Shown one piece after another: positions 34,585-46,577 of a stretch of 64,000 bases of DNA. The stretch comes from Selaginella moellendorffii (Eukaryota; Streptophyta; Lycopodiopsida; Selaginellales; Selaginellaceae). The stretch is taken from assembly GCF_000143415.4 (NCBI RefSeq), contig NW_003314291.1, positions 1,282,517 to 1,346,516 of the forward strand. The letters run 5' to 3'. The translations under genes were made by a program, and so were the position numbers. Below the pieces are notes generated by a model, which saw nothing but the letters and a program-made list of their open reading frames with translations, was not told where the DNA came from and searched no databases. The first letter of the stretch is position 1. Each line of letters opens with the position of its first letter.

Positions 34585-35060
34585 CCCTACTATACTTTTG
34601 GAGCCCCCTACAGCCCGCCCCCCCCTCCCCCCCCCCCCGGGGGGACAATCACTTTATGCTTTCATCCAACAGTCTGTAATAGTATTAGGACTCAAATTCG
34701 GACTTGGACTCGGACTCGAACTCGGTCTTAGTCTCAGACTCAGTCTCGGTCTTGGTCTCGATTTCAGACTCAAACTCAATCTCAGTCTCGGTCTCAAGTC
34801 CATCTTGGACTCTATCTGGGACTCCATCTCAAGTCCATCTTGGACTCCATCTCGGACTCCATCTGGGGTCCATCTTGAACTCCATCTTGGACTCCATCTC
34901 GGACTTCATCTCAGATCCATCTTGGAGTCCATCTCGAGTCCATCTTAAACTCCATCTTGGATCCATCTCAAACTCCATCTCAAATCCATCTCGGACTCCA
35001 TCTTGGACTCCATCTCAAGTCCATCTTGGACTCCATCTTGGGTCCTTCCACATGTCATGT
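34585..35060 (-). repeat. Diverged family-2-like LTR fragment
   Basis: Contains the G-run core read on the minus strand (34587-34665, with a long C run) and then a hexamer array (34680-35045). The array drifts from GGACTC-type units to GGACTCCATCTC-type units. The order matches the family-2 LTR, but flanking sequence is too diverged to fix the ends. Confidence 0.65.
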
Positions 35061-35683
35061 GTTGGTCCTTTTGTGTCCCTTTTTTAGAGACTCATTTATT
35101 GCTTGCTTCGTGCTCGTTCCTCAAGCACTTTATTAAGAGTTCCACTCCCACTTTCAACTTTTCAAATTGGAGTTTTTAGTCTATATGTGTTACCCTCATT
35201 TGGCTTCCGCCTCAGCCACTACCACGTGGCACCCTTTCGGCTCCTCTTTGGGGCCTAGGGATTTTATGTCTCACATAAAGGTGGTTAAAGCAAATGCATA
35301 CATAAGTCTTACAAGATTTTGATGAAATGCTAGCCATAACATTCTTAACTTGATCTGCTCTGACATATTTAGCTTCACACGAAGCAAGAGGCTTCGGAAC
35401 AAAATGCCAAATTACATCACAGACTTAAATATCCCTTGTTGAAGATGATGCAATTGTTGGAAGGCATTGTCACAATTATCGATATGTTCAAATACACGTT
35501 TGAAGACGTCTAGGAGAATGCTTTAATCCTCACGAGTGGCTGCACTCAAACCATTGTACCATTATAGTATTGTCCTTTAAAGACACGTGGAAAATTCATG
35601 CAAACACCAAGCATCATCCCAAGAATGATATATATCAATCACCATGAAGTTAACGAATCAATGGTACACATCATCCCCATGTA

Positions 35684-36146
35684 CTATTCAAACCCAAGGA
35701 TACTTAACCCAAAATATCCCAAGACCCTTAACCGATTGAAAAAAGGGGTGTATTCTTATTCATGGGCCCTTTTCATGAATAAAAATAAAAGTTGAGAGCT
35801 ACAACTTTCCCGAGAGCCCCACTCTCTTGACACTCTACCCCTCGGGTCAAGCCCAATTGAAACAAACTAGACCTACCAAATGTCAATCAATATGTGGTGT
35901 GATTCTCTTAGCCAACTAATAGAGTCAAACCCAAAACCTCTCTGATACCAAATGTAAGCTCCTAAATTTAGACTTCCCAGAAAGTCACCCAACCCAATAC
36001 TATTCAAACCCAAGGACGCTTAACCCCAAATATCCCAAAACCATTAACCGATTGGAAAAGGGCATACATTCTTATTAATAGGCCCTTTCCCTCTATATTT
36101 GAACCCAATAAATAATCTCTCAAGTCGTTTTTTTTTGTTGCTTACA
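35684..36146 (-). mobile_element. TRIM retrotransposon copy
   Basis: The minus-strand 5' LTR is 35954-36146 (193 bp, TGTAAGCTCC...TTGCTTACA). The primer site reads TGGTATCAGAG on the minus strand (35941-35951), an exact tRNA-Met match. Then comes about 160 bp internal and a partial second LTR at about 35684-35790. Confidence 0.75.
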
Positions 36147-37803
36147 CCCCAGGATTCCCACAGAAGAACTCCGGTTGGACTCAAGGATTAGTAGTAAAAG
36201 CAAGAGGAGTTGTACCACACGCTATGAATGTCGCTATCAACTGAGTCTAATTGTTTAATTGCAACTATATAGCATTGATCAATTGCACCAACTACTACTC
36301 CAAAGTTAAAGGAGAAGGAGGCTACTGCTCTACCATGAAGATGAATGAAAGGAAAGACCAAAAGAGAAGAAGGTGAGAAAAACTATAAAAAAAAGGGAGA
36401 TCTAGACAATGCAAAAGCTAGATCTAAAACAAAATCCCAAATTTAAGCACTCCTCAAGAACAATCAAAGTCGCCCCTCATCTCCATTAATATGAGTGTAT
36501 AAAATATGGAAAGAGAATATAGAAATGTGTATATCAATTAGCCAAAAAACCCTAGTTTATATATAAGAACGAGTGAAATCAATCTAACGGCTACCAAAAT
36601 CTCACTATGCTAATATTAGTATATGGCATCATAGCCATAATATAAAAGAGAAATTTTAAATATAGTAACTTTTTCTTTTTGTAGTTATAAAGTTATCTTT
36701 TTGCAATCAGTATAGTAAAATCTAAATATTAAACTAGAATTCAATTAAAACAATATATTTGAATTAGTTACACCTAAATTAAATATTTGGATTAGCATAT
36801 GCTTCTTTCAAGAATACTTACATGGTTGGTAAAAGGTAAATACTAAACCTTAAACCTAAACATATTTGATTGCATTATTGTTTACATGGTCTAGCCATGA
36901 AGAATGACACCTTTATGCAAGCAATTTGGACGATGATTGTTACTATCCACTATCTGTCTTTTGCCTTATTATGGTGCTCTGCTAATGGTGGCCTTTGTGT
37001 GTCACTTGTGAATTGTACATGAATGAGGCCTATGACTGTCTCTTGAAGTTCTCTTCCACTACCCAAAGAAAGTTGTAAAGCTCATTCAATTGGTAGAATG
37101 TCTTAATATTATTTTACTTATATATGAATACAGTTATTTTGGGGTTTAGACACAAGAATGAATGGATCTGATTCAGTCTGAATCAGATGATCCATATGCT
37201 ATCAAATATTTCTTAAGTTTGATGAAAATATGAGTATAATAATATTATAATCATCAACATTACAAATATTACAAGACTAAAAGGTCCTTAATAATTTGCA
37301 GAACATATTATACCACACTAATTGAAAAAAGTGACGAAATAACTCTTTATTAACCGCTTCTAAAAGCCCTTACAAGCATTTATTGATTTCTCATTAATCA
37401 ATTTGACACTTTTTCTAAGTTAAACACTCATATCTATCCTAATATATTTGGTTGCTTTTATATCTTTTCAACATACCTTTACTGGATCAGATTTTTTTAC
37501 CAGATTTGTATAAATCATGCTTATATTATAGGTTTGGATTAACTTACTAAGGATTAATTTCCATCAACTAGAGTTTTAAGAATTTTGTACTTACTAAAGC
37601 ATTTTAACACAATTTCGTTCTTTTCTCTTTCATATCATAATGAGTCTTTTTTATTGTACTCTTTTATTGATAAACACCTGCTTTAAAATCACATGCCTAA
37701 ACTTTAAGTTTTTTTGTACTTTGTCAAAAATGTAAAAATAAATGAGACGTGTATAATCAAAACATCTATGCAAGAGGAGAGATATGTAGTATATATTTAT
37801 TTT
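36147..37803. other. No gene recognised; possible minus-strand promoter elements
   Basis: AT-rich. AAACCCTAG (36547-36555, telo-box-like) lies next to TTTATATATAAG (36556-36567). On the minus strand this reads as a TATA box followed closely by AGGGTTT, a common plant promoter/leader arrangement, but no gene clearly follows. Confidence 0.3.
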
Positions 37804-38691
37804 TTATTCACTATAAGATGACCAAATAGATTGTCGCTTTTCTGCCCAATAAAACATTGCATTTCCACTTGGCTCCATAACAAAAGCACACGTAGTTAAT
37901 CCATTTGGAATATAAAAGTTAATACTCCATAAAACAATACCATTAACTCCATATAAAACAAGATTACCATCTAATTGTAATATTAGAATGCAATTAGACC
38001 CTTTTGTTCCACTACTCCATCGAAATGAAACTGAAATAGTTTCAATTGAAAATATTTTTAAAGCACAATTTGAGTCTAAAATAAAAATAAATTTATTATT
38101 AATAGAATATAAAGCAGAACCAGGATATAAAGTGGTATGAACTGAAGGGCCAGTTTCAATAGAATTTTTATATGGCCAACAATTATTTGGATTCCAAGGA
38201 GAATTGATTTGCAAAACATCATAATAGTTATTCTTTAAATTCAATATTGATAATGGTCTGAAATTTTTTGTAAAGTATTTCAATATAAAAATATTAGAAA
38301 CCCCTATTATAAATTTTGAACCAGATATGCTTTCCATGGAGTGAACAATATCATTACATGCTTTTAAAACTTCATTACTAGAAATGACAATTTTTCCAGG
38401 TGAAGCACTACAAGTACCTCCAATAAAATTATGTATAAAAAGGCTTAAAAATACTGAAACACCATCAATAACAATCATTCTTATAGGAAGAGCATCGCCA
38501 GATCTATATTCTTGATTTAGACTAATAGATGTTCTATAGTAATCAATAAGTTCTGTTATAATTAATCTAACCTCGCCATTTTTAAAGAACCCGAGGTTAT
38601 CTTCATCATATTCAAAATTTACTGTACTTCCATATAGAAGGTTAAAGTTATTGCAACATAACAAAATGAAGTATAATTTTTGTTTTGTCAT
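37804..38691 (-). CDS. B-lectin (GNA-like, bulb-type) domain protein
   Basis: A single 295-codon ORF. The N-terminus is hydrophobic (LYFILLCC, residues 6-13), possibly a secretion signal. Residues about 30-170 form an N-terminal domain I do not recognise (LPIRMIVIDGVSVFLSLF). The C-terminal 110 residues look like a bulb-type lectin beta-prism: LYPGSALYSINN, then LQLDGNLVLYG, which satisfies the mannose-binding QxDxNxVxY signature. The other two repeats (LDSNCALKIF and EPSGNAMFYW) have lost it, so probably one sugar site remains. Such proteins bind mannose-type glycans, usually in defence or development. Codon use is AT-rich like its surroundings. A decayed paralogue lies at 43016-43715. The gene is open and seems real, but expression is unproven. 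Confidence 0.7.
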   Translation of the reverse strand: MTKQKLYFILLCCNNFNLLYGSTVNFEYDEDNLGFFKNGEVRLIITELIDYYRTSISLNQEYRSGDALPIRMIVIDGVSVFLSLFIHNFIGGTCSASPGKIVISSNEVLKACNDIVHSMESISGSKFIIGVSNIFILKYFTKNFRPLSILNLKNNYYDVLQINSPWNPNNCWPYKNSIETGPSVHTTLYPGSALYSINNKFIFILDSNCALKIFSIETISVSFRWSSGTKGSNCILILQLDGNLVLYGVNGIVLWSINFYIPNGLTTCAFVMEPSGNAMFYWAEKRQSIWSSYSE

Positions 38692-39381
38692 TGTGAACTT
38701 CAGGTTTAATTTCTAATTGTATTCAAAAGAAATAAAATCTAAAAATAATTTGAATATTTGATTTTAATGGTAGTGTTAAAATAGTATTCTTCATTTCTTT
38801 TCTATTTTATAAATTATTTTTATTACACCATTGATGCAAAAATGTCTAGCATTCCTAAAGGAACTAGTCAATGTGATGGCTAAGAAGTCCCTCCTCGGCC
38901 ATGGCTTCATATATACGACGAGGACCTCTCTCACAAACGTTTTGAGCGTAGTGTTGGATTTCACCATCAGCAACAAGAAGTAGAAAAGAGGTGATTAGGT
39001 CTACGGTTTCAGTGCGAGGAAGAGCAAATGGATGCGGAGGATATGCGCGACAAGATGAAAGAATGGAGGTGTTTGACAAGAGGCCAGTGGTCTTGATCGT
39101 CATCAGAATGGTGCTCTCCCACCAGGTTGAGAATTTCCTTCTTTGTTCTCCTCCGTTGCGTAGGCGGGTAGAATGCACAATACAGCACCCCCCCTTATTT
39201 AGGGTGGGCCCCATTTGCTTATTTGGATTTGCACGCCAACTCATTGCGCATGCCACCTCATCACTATAAATTAAAGATTGTTCTAGTATATTATTTTCAA
39301 CTATTTTTAAGTATTTAAAAGTACAAAATCAAATATACTATATATAATTATTAGTTAAGAATAATAATAGAAATAAAACTT
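38692..39381. other. No firm gene; one unassigned minus-strand ORF
   Basis: A 130-codon minus-strand ORF (38864-39256) has mixed composition (HYAQNVCERGPRRIYEAMAE) and could be part of a captured or decayed gene. I do not recognise it. The segment near 39150-39192 is one arm of an inverted repeat with 40316-40355. Confidence 0.35.
39150..39192. repeat. Left arm of a terminal-type inverted repeat
   Basis: Its reverse complement, GGGGTGCTGTATTGTGCATT and onward, matches the plus strand at 40316-40350 with a few mismatches. The arms bracket about 1.16 kb that contains the ISXO2-like exon. Confidence 0.55.
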
Positions 39382-40011
39382 ACCTGGTTCAACATATGTA
39401 TATAATATATCAGTTAAAGTTTGTGCAGTACGATTGGCTACCGGAACCATAAACATTCGATCTGAATCACGTTCAATTCCTCCAAAGACCCATTGACCTT
39501 CTACTCTTCTACCACGATTATATTTCCGCTTACCAAACTTGCTTTCATCAATTTCCACAATTCTTCCTGGACCACCAATCTTTTGACTACTTTGTTGTAA
39601 TGTGATAACACAAATATCACGACAAAAGTTGTACCAATTTGTTGTCATATGCTCACTTTTAATATTACACTCAATGTGAGCTTGATCTTGTGGCATTTTA
39701 ATGCACCAACAATACATCACTCTAAACATTTGAGCAAATGTGAGATTACTATTTGCAAACCATGTATTAATTCTAAGAGATCTTGTGGTATTGCAATTTT
39801 TACAATTCCACTTTAAACCATCTTTACAACCTCGATTATCAGATTGATATCTCATTGGTCGATGGCATCTTTCACATTCTCTCTCTTGTGGAAGAAGACC
39901 AATCGTAATACAAAAACTAAAAGAATTTACCTTACTATTAGTTCTCTCAATAAGATCAGAAAAAGAAAGAATACTATCTTGAGCATAATCTACATATTCC
40001 AATCTAGCCAT
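39382..40011 (-). pseudogene. ISXO2/Merlin-like DDE transposase, first exon only
   Basis: Minus strand, start ATG at 40009-40011 (MARLEYVDYAQDS). The N-terminal zinc ribbon has CERCHRP and CKNC pairs (residues about 50-80). The DDE domain then starts with IVEIDESKFGKRKYNRGRR, whose Asp is the first catalytic residue, followed by WVFGGIERDS and VANRTAQTL, the standard ISXO2-like order. The ORF runs into a consensus donor (CCAG then GTAAGT) at 39381, so a second exon with the remaining two acidic residues is expected, but none is visible to the left. Either it was lost or it lies far away. Merlin is the eukaryotic superfamily with this domain; assignment is from motifs. Confidence 0.7.
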
Positions 40012-40315
40012 AATACTAAAGAGAATGAATAAAATAAGAAAGAAAATATAAGGAGCACAAACATAAAACACAATGAGGAAAGACCTAAACCAATCGTAGG
40101 TTATATACTTATAAATTATAGCCGTTCATTCACTGGCTAATTATAAAATTATAGTCGTTAACATATCCGTTAACAACATCTACTAATTAAAGTTTAACGT
40201 TACTAATTTAGAGTTAGTCGTTAAACATTTAGGGTGCAGCGCTGGGCGTGACTAAGCGCGCCACGGAGGACGCAAGGAGTGAGTGTGGCAAAGGGGCAAC
40301 CACGTAAGAGTGAGG

Positions 40316-40355
40316 GGTGCTGTATTATGCATTTCTTCCGCGTAGGCAGTGGGAA
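40316..40355. repeat. Right arm of a terminal-type inverted repeat
   Basis: GGGGTGCTGTATTATGCATT, then a further CCGCGTAGGC block, pairs with 39150-39192. Similarity continues for about 33 bp before fading. Confidence 0.55.
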
Positions 40356-40433
40356 GATGCTGCTGATGCATCACCTCGTCTGGAGATTCACGCCATGAAG
40401 CAGTGGCCCAGAGTACTGCAACAGACTGAATGG

Positions 40434-41212
40434 ACATCGCTCAATCTCTTCGCGACGAAGATCGATGAGGTCAGTTAGTTTTTTGACTTAAAAACAAAAG
40501 TAGATCGTGGAGAAGAGAGACAACGAAGTGGACTACGTGCTCATCTACACTCCCGGACAGATAGAGATTTTTACTTGGTCTGCGTCGGGAGCAATCATCA
40601 CAGAGGCCTTTGTGTGCACCTTTCCATCGTCCGTGATCTGCGTTGTGGACATCTTCGGTCAGCCCAGTTACATTCATGAGAAACATGCTCTCCGCCTGTA
40701 GCATTCTCTACAAGATGCAGCTGCCTTTCATTCTCACCTTTAACAAGACAGGTGTGTGAAGCAACCGTTTTCTGTTGAGGTACCTTCCTACTTGCCAGGT
40801 TGAGGCGCGTGTTTTTAAAGAATTATTTCTTGGTGCAGTGAATGAAAGACTTAAAGGCTTTTCAGTTAGCAGTTATGCTGCGTCTCTCTCAGCAAGAGCA
40901 TGTGCTTGGTTTTGGATGAGTTTTACAACAACTTTAGATCGGTGGGGGATCACAGGATCTGGAATGATGGGGTTTTACAGGACAAACTATTTGTAAATAT
41001 TTCTTCGTATTTTTTTCTCTTTGGGTTTATCAAACGAGCATGTTTGAGTAGGGTGGAGCTCGAGAAGAAGAAAACCGAGAAACTCAGGCTTGAAGAGACA
41101 AGCAGACATGGATCGGCTCCACGAGGACATTGAACAGTCAAAAGGAGGCAAGGAGGTTTTGAGCACCAAATCCAGGAAACAAGAAGACGAAAACGAGGAA
41201 GACAAGTGAGCA
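40434..41212 (+). pseudogene. GPN-loop GTPase 1 (GPN1/QQT2-like) pseudogene
   Basis: Plus-strand remnants of a GPN1-type GTPase, a factor for RNA polymerase II assembly and nuclear import. In order: SLNLFATKIDE near 40441-40472, DYVL(I)[16 protein letters not shown] (40530-40600, the G3 region; the family has DTPGQ, here YTPGQ), [10 protein letters not shown] and FNKT (the G4 NKxD region, about 40750), then MKDLKAFQ, CLVLDEFYNNF, ITGSGM and a C-terminal charged tail (LEKKKTEKLRLEE; DEDIEQSK-like) ending at TGA 41210-41212. The reading frame shifts several times, and stops interrupt it. An intron-like GT...AG block (40752-40838) is retained, so this is a genomic-type copy, not a processed one. 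The N-terminal P-loop is absent. Confidence 0.75.
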
Positions 41213-43015
41213 CTAATAGGTAGAGTTGTATATAAAAAAGCTTGCACGATATGATTATGGGAGTGTTTTTGTTTCCTCTCTCTGGTTGCCAATGTTGCTA
41301 GTTCTAGAGAAGCGGTAGTGATGGTAGTGGATGAATATCAAATATAATATTATAGTCCCACTTCAATGAAAGGAGCTTTAAACAAGAACAAAAAACTGTT
41401 CCACAAGCTGGAGATTTCATAAGAGTAGGAAATGCTATGGCTGCAACTGCAACTGTGAACAAGGGACAACACATTCTGAGCTTGGCATTAGCAGTGGAAC
41501 TTATATGTAACCAAAAACTGAAACTACAATGTCACCCACAATAAATATAACTACAACAACAATTACAACAATGAATAATAGTGGAGGATGTGTGTGACAA
41601 CTTTGATTAGACACTAGTGTGTTAGTTCTGTTTCTTTCTACTTTGGTAGAAATTGCTTAAAATTGTAAAACATTCTAAATTACTTCTTACAATTTTGAAT
41701 TTAAAACTACCACTATCAACAATCTGATTGATTTTAGGGGATTTTAGGGGACTTTTGGATATAGTGGCAAGGATTGTTATCACAACAGTGGAAGGTGGCT
41801 GCATCAACACCACATCACTCTCATTCTGCTTGGTTGCTTGGATGTTGGGTGGGTCAGATTGACACAGAGCTGCATGGTGGAGATATTTCAGATCTTATTG
41901 TGATAGAGCTTCAATTAAGGGGGTTTGTGCAAACAACCTAAGTTCCTTTGAAAATGGGGCATATTTCGAAGTGGTCTAAAACATTTTCACAAACAGGTGC
42001 ATGCTTTAGCAGCTTATATTGGAAGAGGGTCACACCCCAAGGTTTCATCATGATGTGGCTTTGGAGAAGTTAGTTGAACAAAAAATGGCTCAATATGTTG
42101 GCAGTCGAGAGGAAGAGCATCCTAGGAAGAGTCTTGCATTCCATAGGGCATAGTGGTGGCTCTAGCTTCATGAAGGAGTCACTTGGGAGGAGAAGGGACC
42201 AAGAGTGGTGTCGAGACTTTCGTGCTCAAGAGAGTTTCACTTGAATTTCACTTTGTACTTTTTTTAGTCCCTAAAAGGACATTGAGTAATGGATGTTTTG
42301 AAATTTAAAATTTTTAATAAAAATATTTACATACTATTTATATTTGCATCACCTTTGTAAACCCGTTATAAAACTTTATCAATCATACTATACTAAAAGC
42401 CATCAACAAAGATTGCAAAACCTTCTTCTGTGACATCTAGTCACTCATTGATATAATTTGAATACTTTGAAGCTTTAATGAAAATCTCAGCTAATCAATT
42501 CATATATGTTTTTCCTTCCAAAGTAATGCCATTGGATGATGTAAGGATAGCTTAATTAATTAGCAAGTCCACCCATGTAAACCAATAAAAATAGTGCATC
42601 TATCTATACTCGTAAAGAGCACCCTAACATATTAAGCATGAGCAAACTCACTAATTACCTTACTCAAATGGATTCATTTCAGTGGACATTCGACAACTTC
42701 CCCTCCACATTTGCTCATGCTTATTCATCTGTCATCCTCTTTTGTCCCACCTGTAGAAGTGTGGTCGGGTGTGTTACCTGGCACCATCCCATAAAAACAT
42801 CATCATAAGCAAACCGTAGCCAGGTGTTTAAGTGAAGCCACCCCTTGTTATTGGTATCAACACCAATGAGACCATTGGACTAAGTAAATTTATTTCAATC
42901 ACAAGGGTATTCCAGCAAGGGCAATAAAAGTTGAGGCAAGGAGCAGGAAGAAAGAATCCACCCTCCTTGTGCTCTCACAACTAGATAGAGTTAGTTTTCT
43001 ATTTTTAGATTAAAT
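41213..43015. other. No gene recognised
   Basis: AT-rich with scattered short ORFs. One stretch near 42050-42150 reads LEKLVEQKMAQYVGSREEE in one frame but is not extended on either side. Confidence 0.4.
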
Positions 43016-43715
43016 AACAATAGATTGTTGTTTATCTGCCGAATAAAAAATTTCATTTCCACTAGGCTCAATAACAAAAGCACAAGTATTGGGAATATAA
43101 AACTTTATACTCCAAAGAAATACCATTAACTCCATATAAATAAAATTACCATCTAATTATAATACTAGAATAAATAGTCCCTATTGTTCCACTACTCCAT
43201 TGAAAAGGAACTGCAGTGGTTTTGATCGAAAATATTTTTTATGCACAATTTTATTCTAAATTAATAGAATACAAAGTTGAGCCAGGATACAATATGCTAT
43301 TGACTAAAGGTCCAGTTTCAATAAAATTCTTATATGGTCAACAATTATTTGGATTCCAAGGGATGTTAATCTGCAAAGGATCATAATTATTCTTATAGTT
43401 ATGTATATTTAATTAAAATAATGATAATAGTCTAAAATTTCTTGTAAAAATCCAACGTAAATTCCTTGGTGAAGTAGTACAAATATCTCCAATGACATTA
43501 TGTTTAAAAAGACTTAAATTAACAACAATAAATTTTATAGGAAAAAAGTATCCTAATTTATATTCATGTGATAGATTAATAGATGCTCTATAATAGCCAA
43601 TAAGTTCAATTATAATCAATTCAACCTCACAATATTTACAGAAACCGTGGTTATTTAAATTATATTCAAAATTTACACACATATAAATAGAAAGTAATTC
43701 CAATATAATAAAATT
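43016..43715 (-). pseudogene. B-lectin paralogue, decayed
   Basis: Nucleotide and protein similarity to 37804-38691 over almost its full length. The N-terminal part is open (43413-43703, VNFEYNLNNHGF, then ELIGYYRASINL). The lectin part (43016-43400, NPNNCWPYKN-type text) is shifted and shortened by deletions. The segment covering the sugar-binding motif is disrupted. A tandem-type duplicate now dead. Confidence 0.75.
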
Positions 43716-45764
43716 AAATATAGTTTTTCTACTTTTAAAAAACTATTTAATATTTAGTTATTTTCAAATAATTTTTTAAAAATATATTACTATTTTCTGT
43801 TTCATGTGCAAGATAAGAGTCAAAATAGTATTCTGAAAAATTAATTAATATCTTCTTTTCTATATGATGTAATCTATCCATCTCATATTTAAGTGATATT
43901 TAATTGGGCATAAATAATGACTATTTGGGATTCTTTACTGAGGAATTTTACCTTAGTTTAGTTTATACCATTTTGCCTCTCTATTAATAATTCCAGTGAT
44001 ATAATTTCAGTAACCTTGTCTTGAGTTCCATGGGTGCTGCAAGCTCCACTGCAAAGTGCTGTCCATGGGATTTGACAGGGAGGATTGCTAGGATATGGGG
44101 CCTGGGTGTTGTGAGCTCCATTGGAGTACTGCCCAGAAATAGACCTTCAATGTGTTACAATTACTTCCTATTTACTATTGCCATTTTATTGCCTATCACT
44201 TTGTGCCAGGCTAAAGCACGAAATCAAAAGACACTCTATTCCTTTTCAGTGATATAAATTATGGGAAAATCACTTAGAACTTTAAACTCACTTACATGAT
44301 AGGCACTTCTTCAGCTTTCATGCTACCTCTCTCAAGTTGAGTGAGGTGCTTATTGAGCTATTGCATGCTCTCAACTTCATAACCTGGCACAAAAATGGAA
44401 AGGAAGCTAGTTATTAATGAAGATTAGAAGGACCAAAGTGATAAATTGCAATGAGAACTTTTCCTTGAGGATTTCATAAATTTTTAACTATCCACTTGTA
44501 AGGTCCCATCCCATGCCTCTTAGTTGAGCACAAGTGTATAGCAATCAATTTGTAGCAAGCAGCCTCAGTGCCTTAACATAAAATAAGCATAAGGTAGAGA
44601 AAAGCTTACATAAGGTTAACATATGAGTCCATGTTATAAAAATAATTACATTTTGATTACCTAAGGAACCAAAATGTGTGTATGGGTATGGCATGAGGTC
44701 CTACCATATTAGTGTGACACATTAGACTGTCATGCCACTTAATCTTGCCATGCAAGTACATGTAATGTTACATGAAATCTAGCATGGGTTTTTTTGTTTT
44801 TTGCACTGCATTTTCTTCCTTCTTGTCCGGCCAAGAGCAACAACTTTCGCACAATCTTGGCCACTCTATGTGGGCAGCCATGGTGGGTGTGAGCTTGATC
44901 AAATGAGCACTCGCTCACTTGGTCTCACTGCAGGTAGCAGTGGGTGTGATGTGGGCACTTCAAGAGCAAAGGACTTTCTTCGGCTAGCAGTGTGGGCATC
45001 ATATGGGCACTTCAAAAGCAAGAGCACATGAAAAGTTTCATTCATTAGGATTTGGGTGAAAGGTCTTTATGTATGGATGGCTGTGACTCTTGTTCTTTCA
45101 TGTGTTGGGTGTGTTGTGCTATTCTGTGCAACATGGGTGTTCTTGCATACAAGCACATGCAAGAGAGAGGTGTTGAGCATGGACTTCAACATGTGGCAGT
45201 TGGAGCACTGCATTGGATTGTTGGCTAAGGCCTTTTTTTTTACTCAAGGACAATACAATCACAACGCTATGTGTGTGTTTCTCCAAGTGAGGTAAGCTTC
45301 CTTTGTTTAGTTTTTCTTTTTGGCATAAGCTTCACACTCATTGTAGTGAGTGCAATCTCAAGCATTAGAACATTACACTTGCATATAAGTGACTAACAAT
45401 TCCATATGTGTTTTTCAATTCTCTCCATGATAGTTATATAGGTGTTTGCATGTTGTGGAAGGGGCACATAAGTGATGCCCTCTACTTTGCTCAATTTCTT
45501 GGCCTATACACATTAATGGCCACACTTTCATAGACACACTTTTGTGCTAGTCCCTTGCTAGTAAGCTTGGTAAACGATGTGACGTTATGTATTGTGTAAA
45601 GTGTGAATGGAGATTGGGGGATGCAATGTTTGTTGATAAACCATGCATGGTTGAGTTCATGTGTGGAATTATTGGTAAATGTGTGGCATAACGCCCATTA
45701 ACACACTTCATTTTTTTAGAAAAAAATTTCCCAACACATAGTTTTCACATTTTATCTTATGGTG
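43716..45764. other. No gene recognised
   Basis: Short ORFs only (for example 44021-44257 with one hydrophobic stretch) without family resemblance. Two imperfect short tandem repeats of GGGTG(C/T)TG-type sequence occur near 44030-44130 and 44880-45010. Confidence 0.4.
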
Positions 45765-45960
45765 ATTTACCATAGAATTACCACGTAGCAGAACTTTAAC
45801 CCTCTATGTGCCATATGCCATGTGTTCAAAGACAACAGAATGAAACTTGAGTTTTAGGGCTTTAGGCCATTAAACAAAGGAATGGAGCCAAACTTCTAAA
45901 TATAGAGCCAAAGAGCAACATAACTTGGGAAGCAAACATTAGAACTTTTGTAACAGCACT
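45765..45960 (-). repeat. Fragment of element-E-type LTR 3' end
   Basis: Reverse complement of the variant LTR end at about 23420-23635, including the CACGTGGCAT and TGGTGATTTA-type blocks, with many changes. Confidence 0.6.
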
Positions 45961-46094
45961 TTGGCTTAAGAGAGATTGTGAATCAAGAGTATATAAATCT
46001 AAAAGAATACTAGAGAAAGAGAGATAGGTAACTTACATCTTCCCTTTGAAGAAGAAGAAAGCTCGAGTGTGTGTGGCTCCCCAAAAATTTACAC

Positions 46095-46575
46095 GCATGT
46101 CCCATATGTTAATTCCATTTAGTCCTATTAGCTATTTATGAAAATTATCTAGATCTACTAGTTAGGCATATTTATGGATTGTAGAGATTATTTGAACACA
46201 ATAGTGTTGTTCCCATGACTAAATTCACAATCTAACACCATTCCATATTTAGTAATTTTCTGTGATTGTCCTAGAAACTAACTCTTGAGACTGGGGTAAA
46301 AGCCCAAAACATGAGTTCCTCAAGAGAAGGGGAGGGGGGTTTCAAATGTATAGTAGAGATGGGTAGGTTAGGATGGTCGACCAATTTAAGGTATAGTGTA
46401 ACTTTTGCTTGTATGTCTATCTTTATTTTGCATCCGACTTGTGTCTAAGCCTAATCTTCATACCATGTTAATTGGTGAAGTACCCATATCTTCGCATTAT
46501 GCCACTAGTATACTAAAATAGCACTAGATTCTATTTGGCATCGTTTTGCATGTTGGTCTTAGCATTAGGATGTTG
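46095..46575 (+). repeat. Family-1 LTR middle fragment (+)
   Basis: Matches LTR A/E from the central region through the G-run core (46283-46362) to GCATGTTGGTCTTAGCATT, strongly decayed and AT-shifted. Confidence 0.65.
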
Positions 46576-46577
46576 GA

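Noticed and set aside
40472-40505. A 34-bp intron in the GPN1 remnant
   Set aside because: It starts GTCAG and ends GTAG between two conserved blocks, but it is below the size plants splice and the copy is already dead; probably eroded intron sequence.
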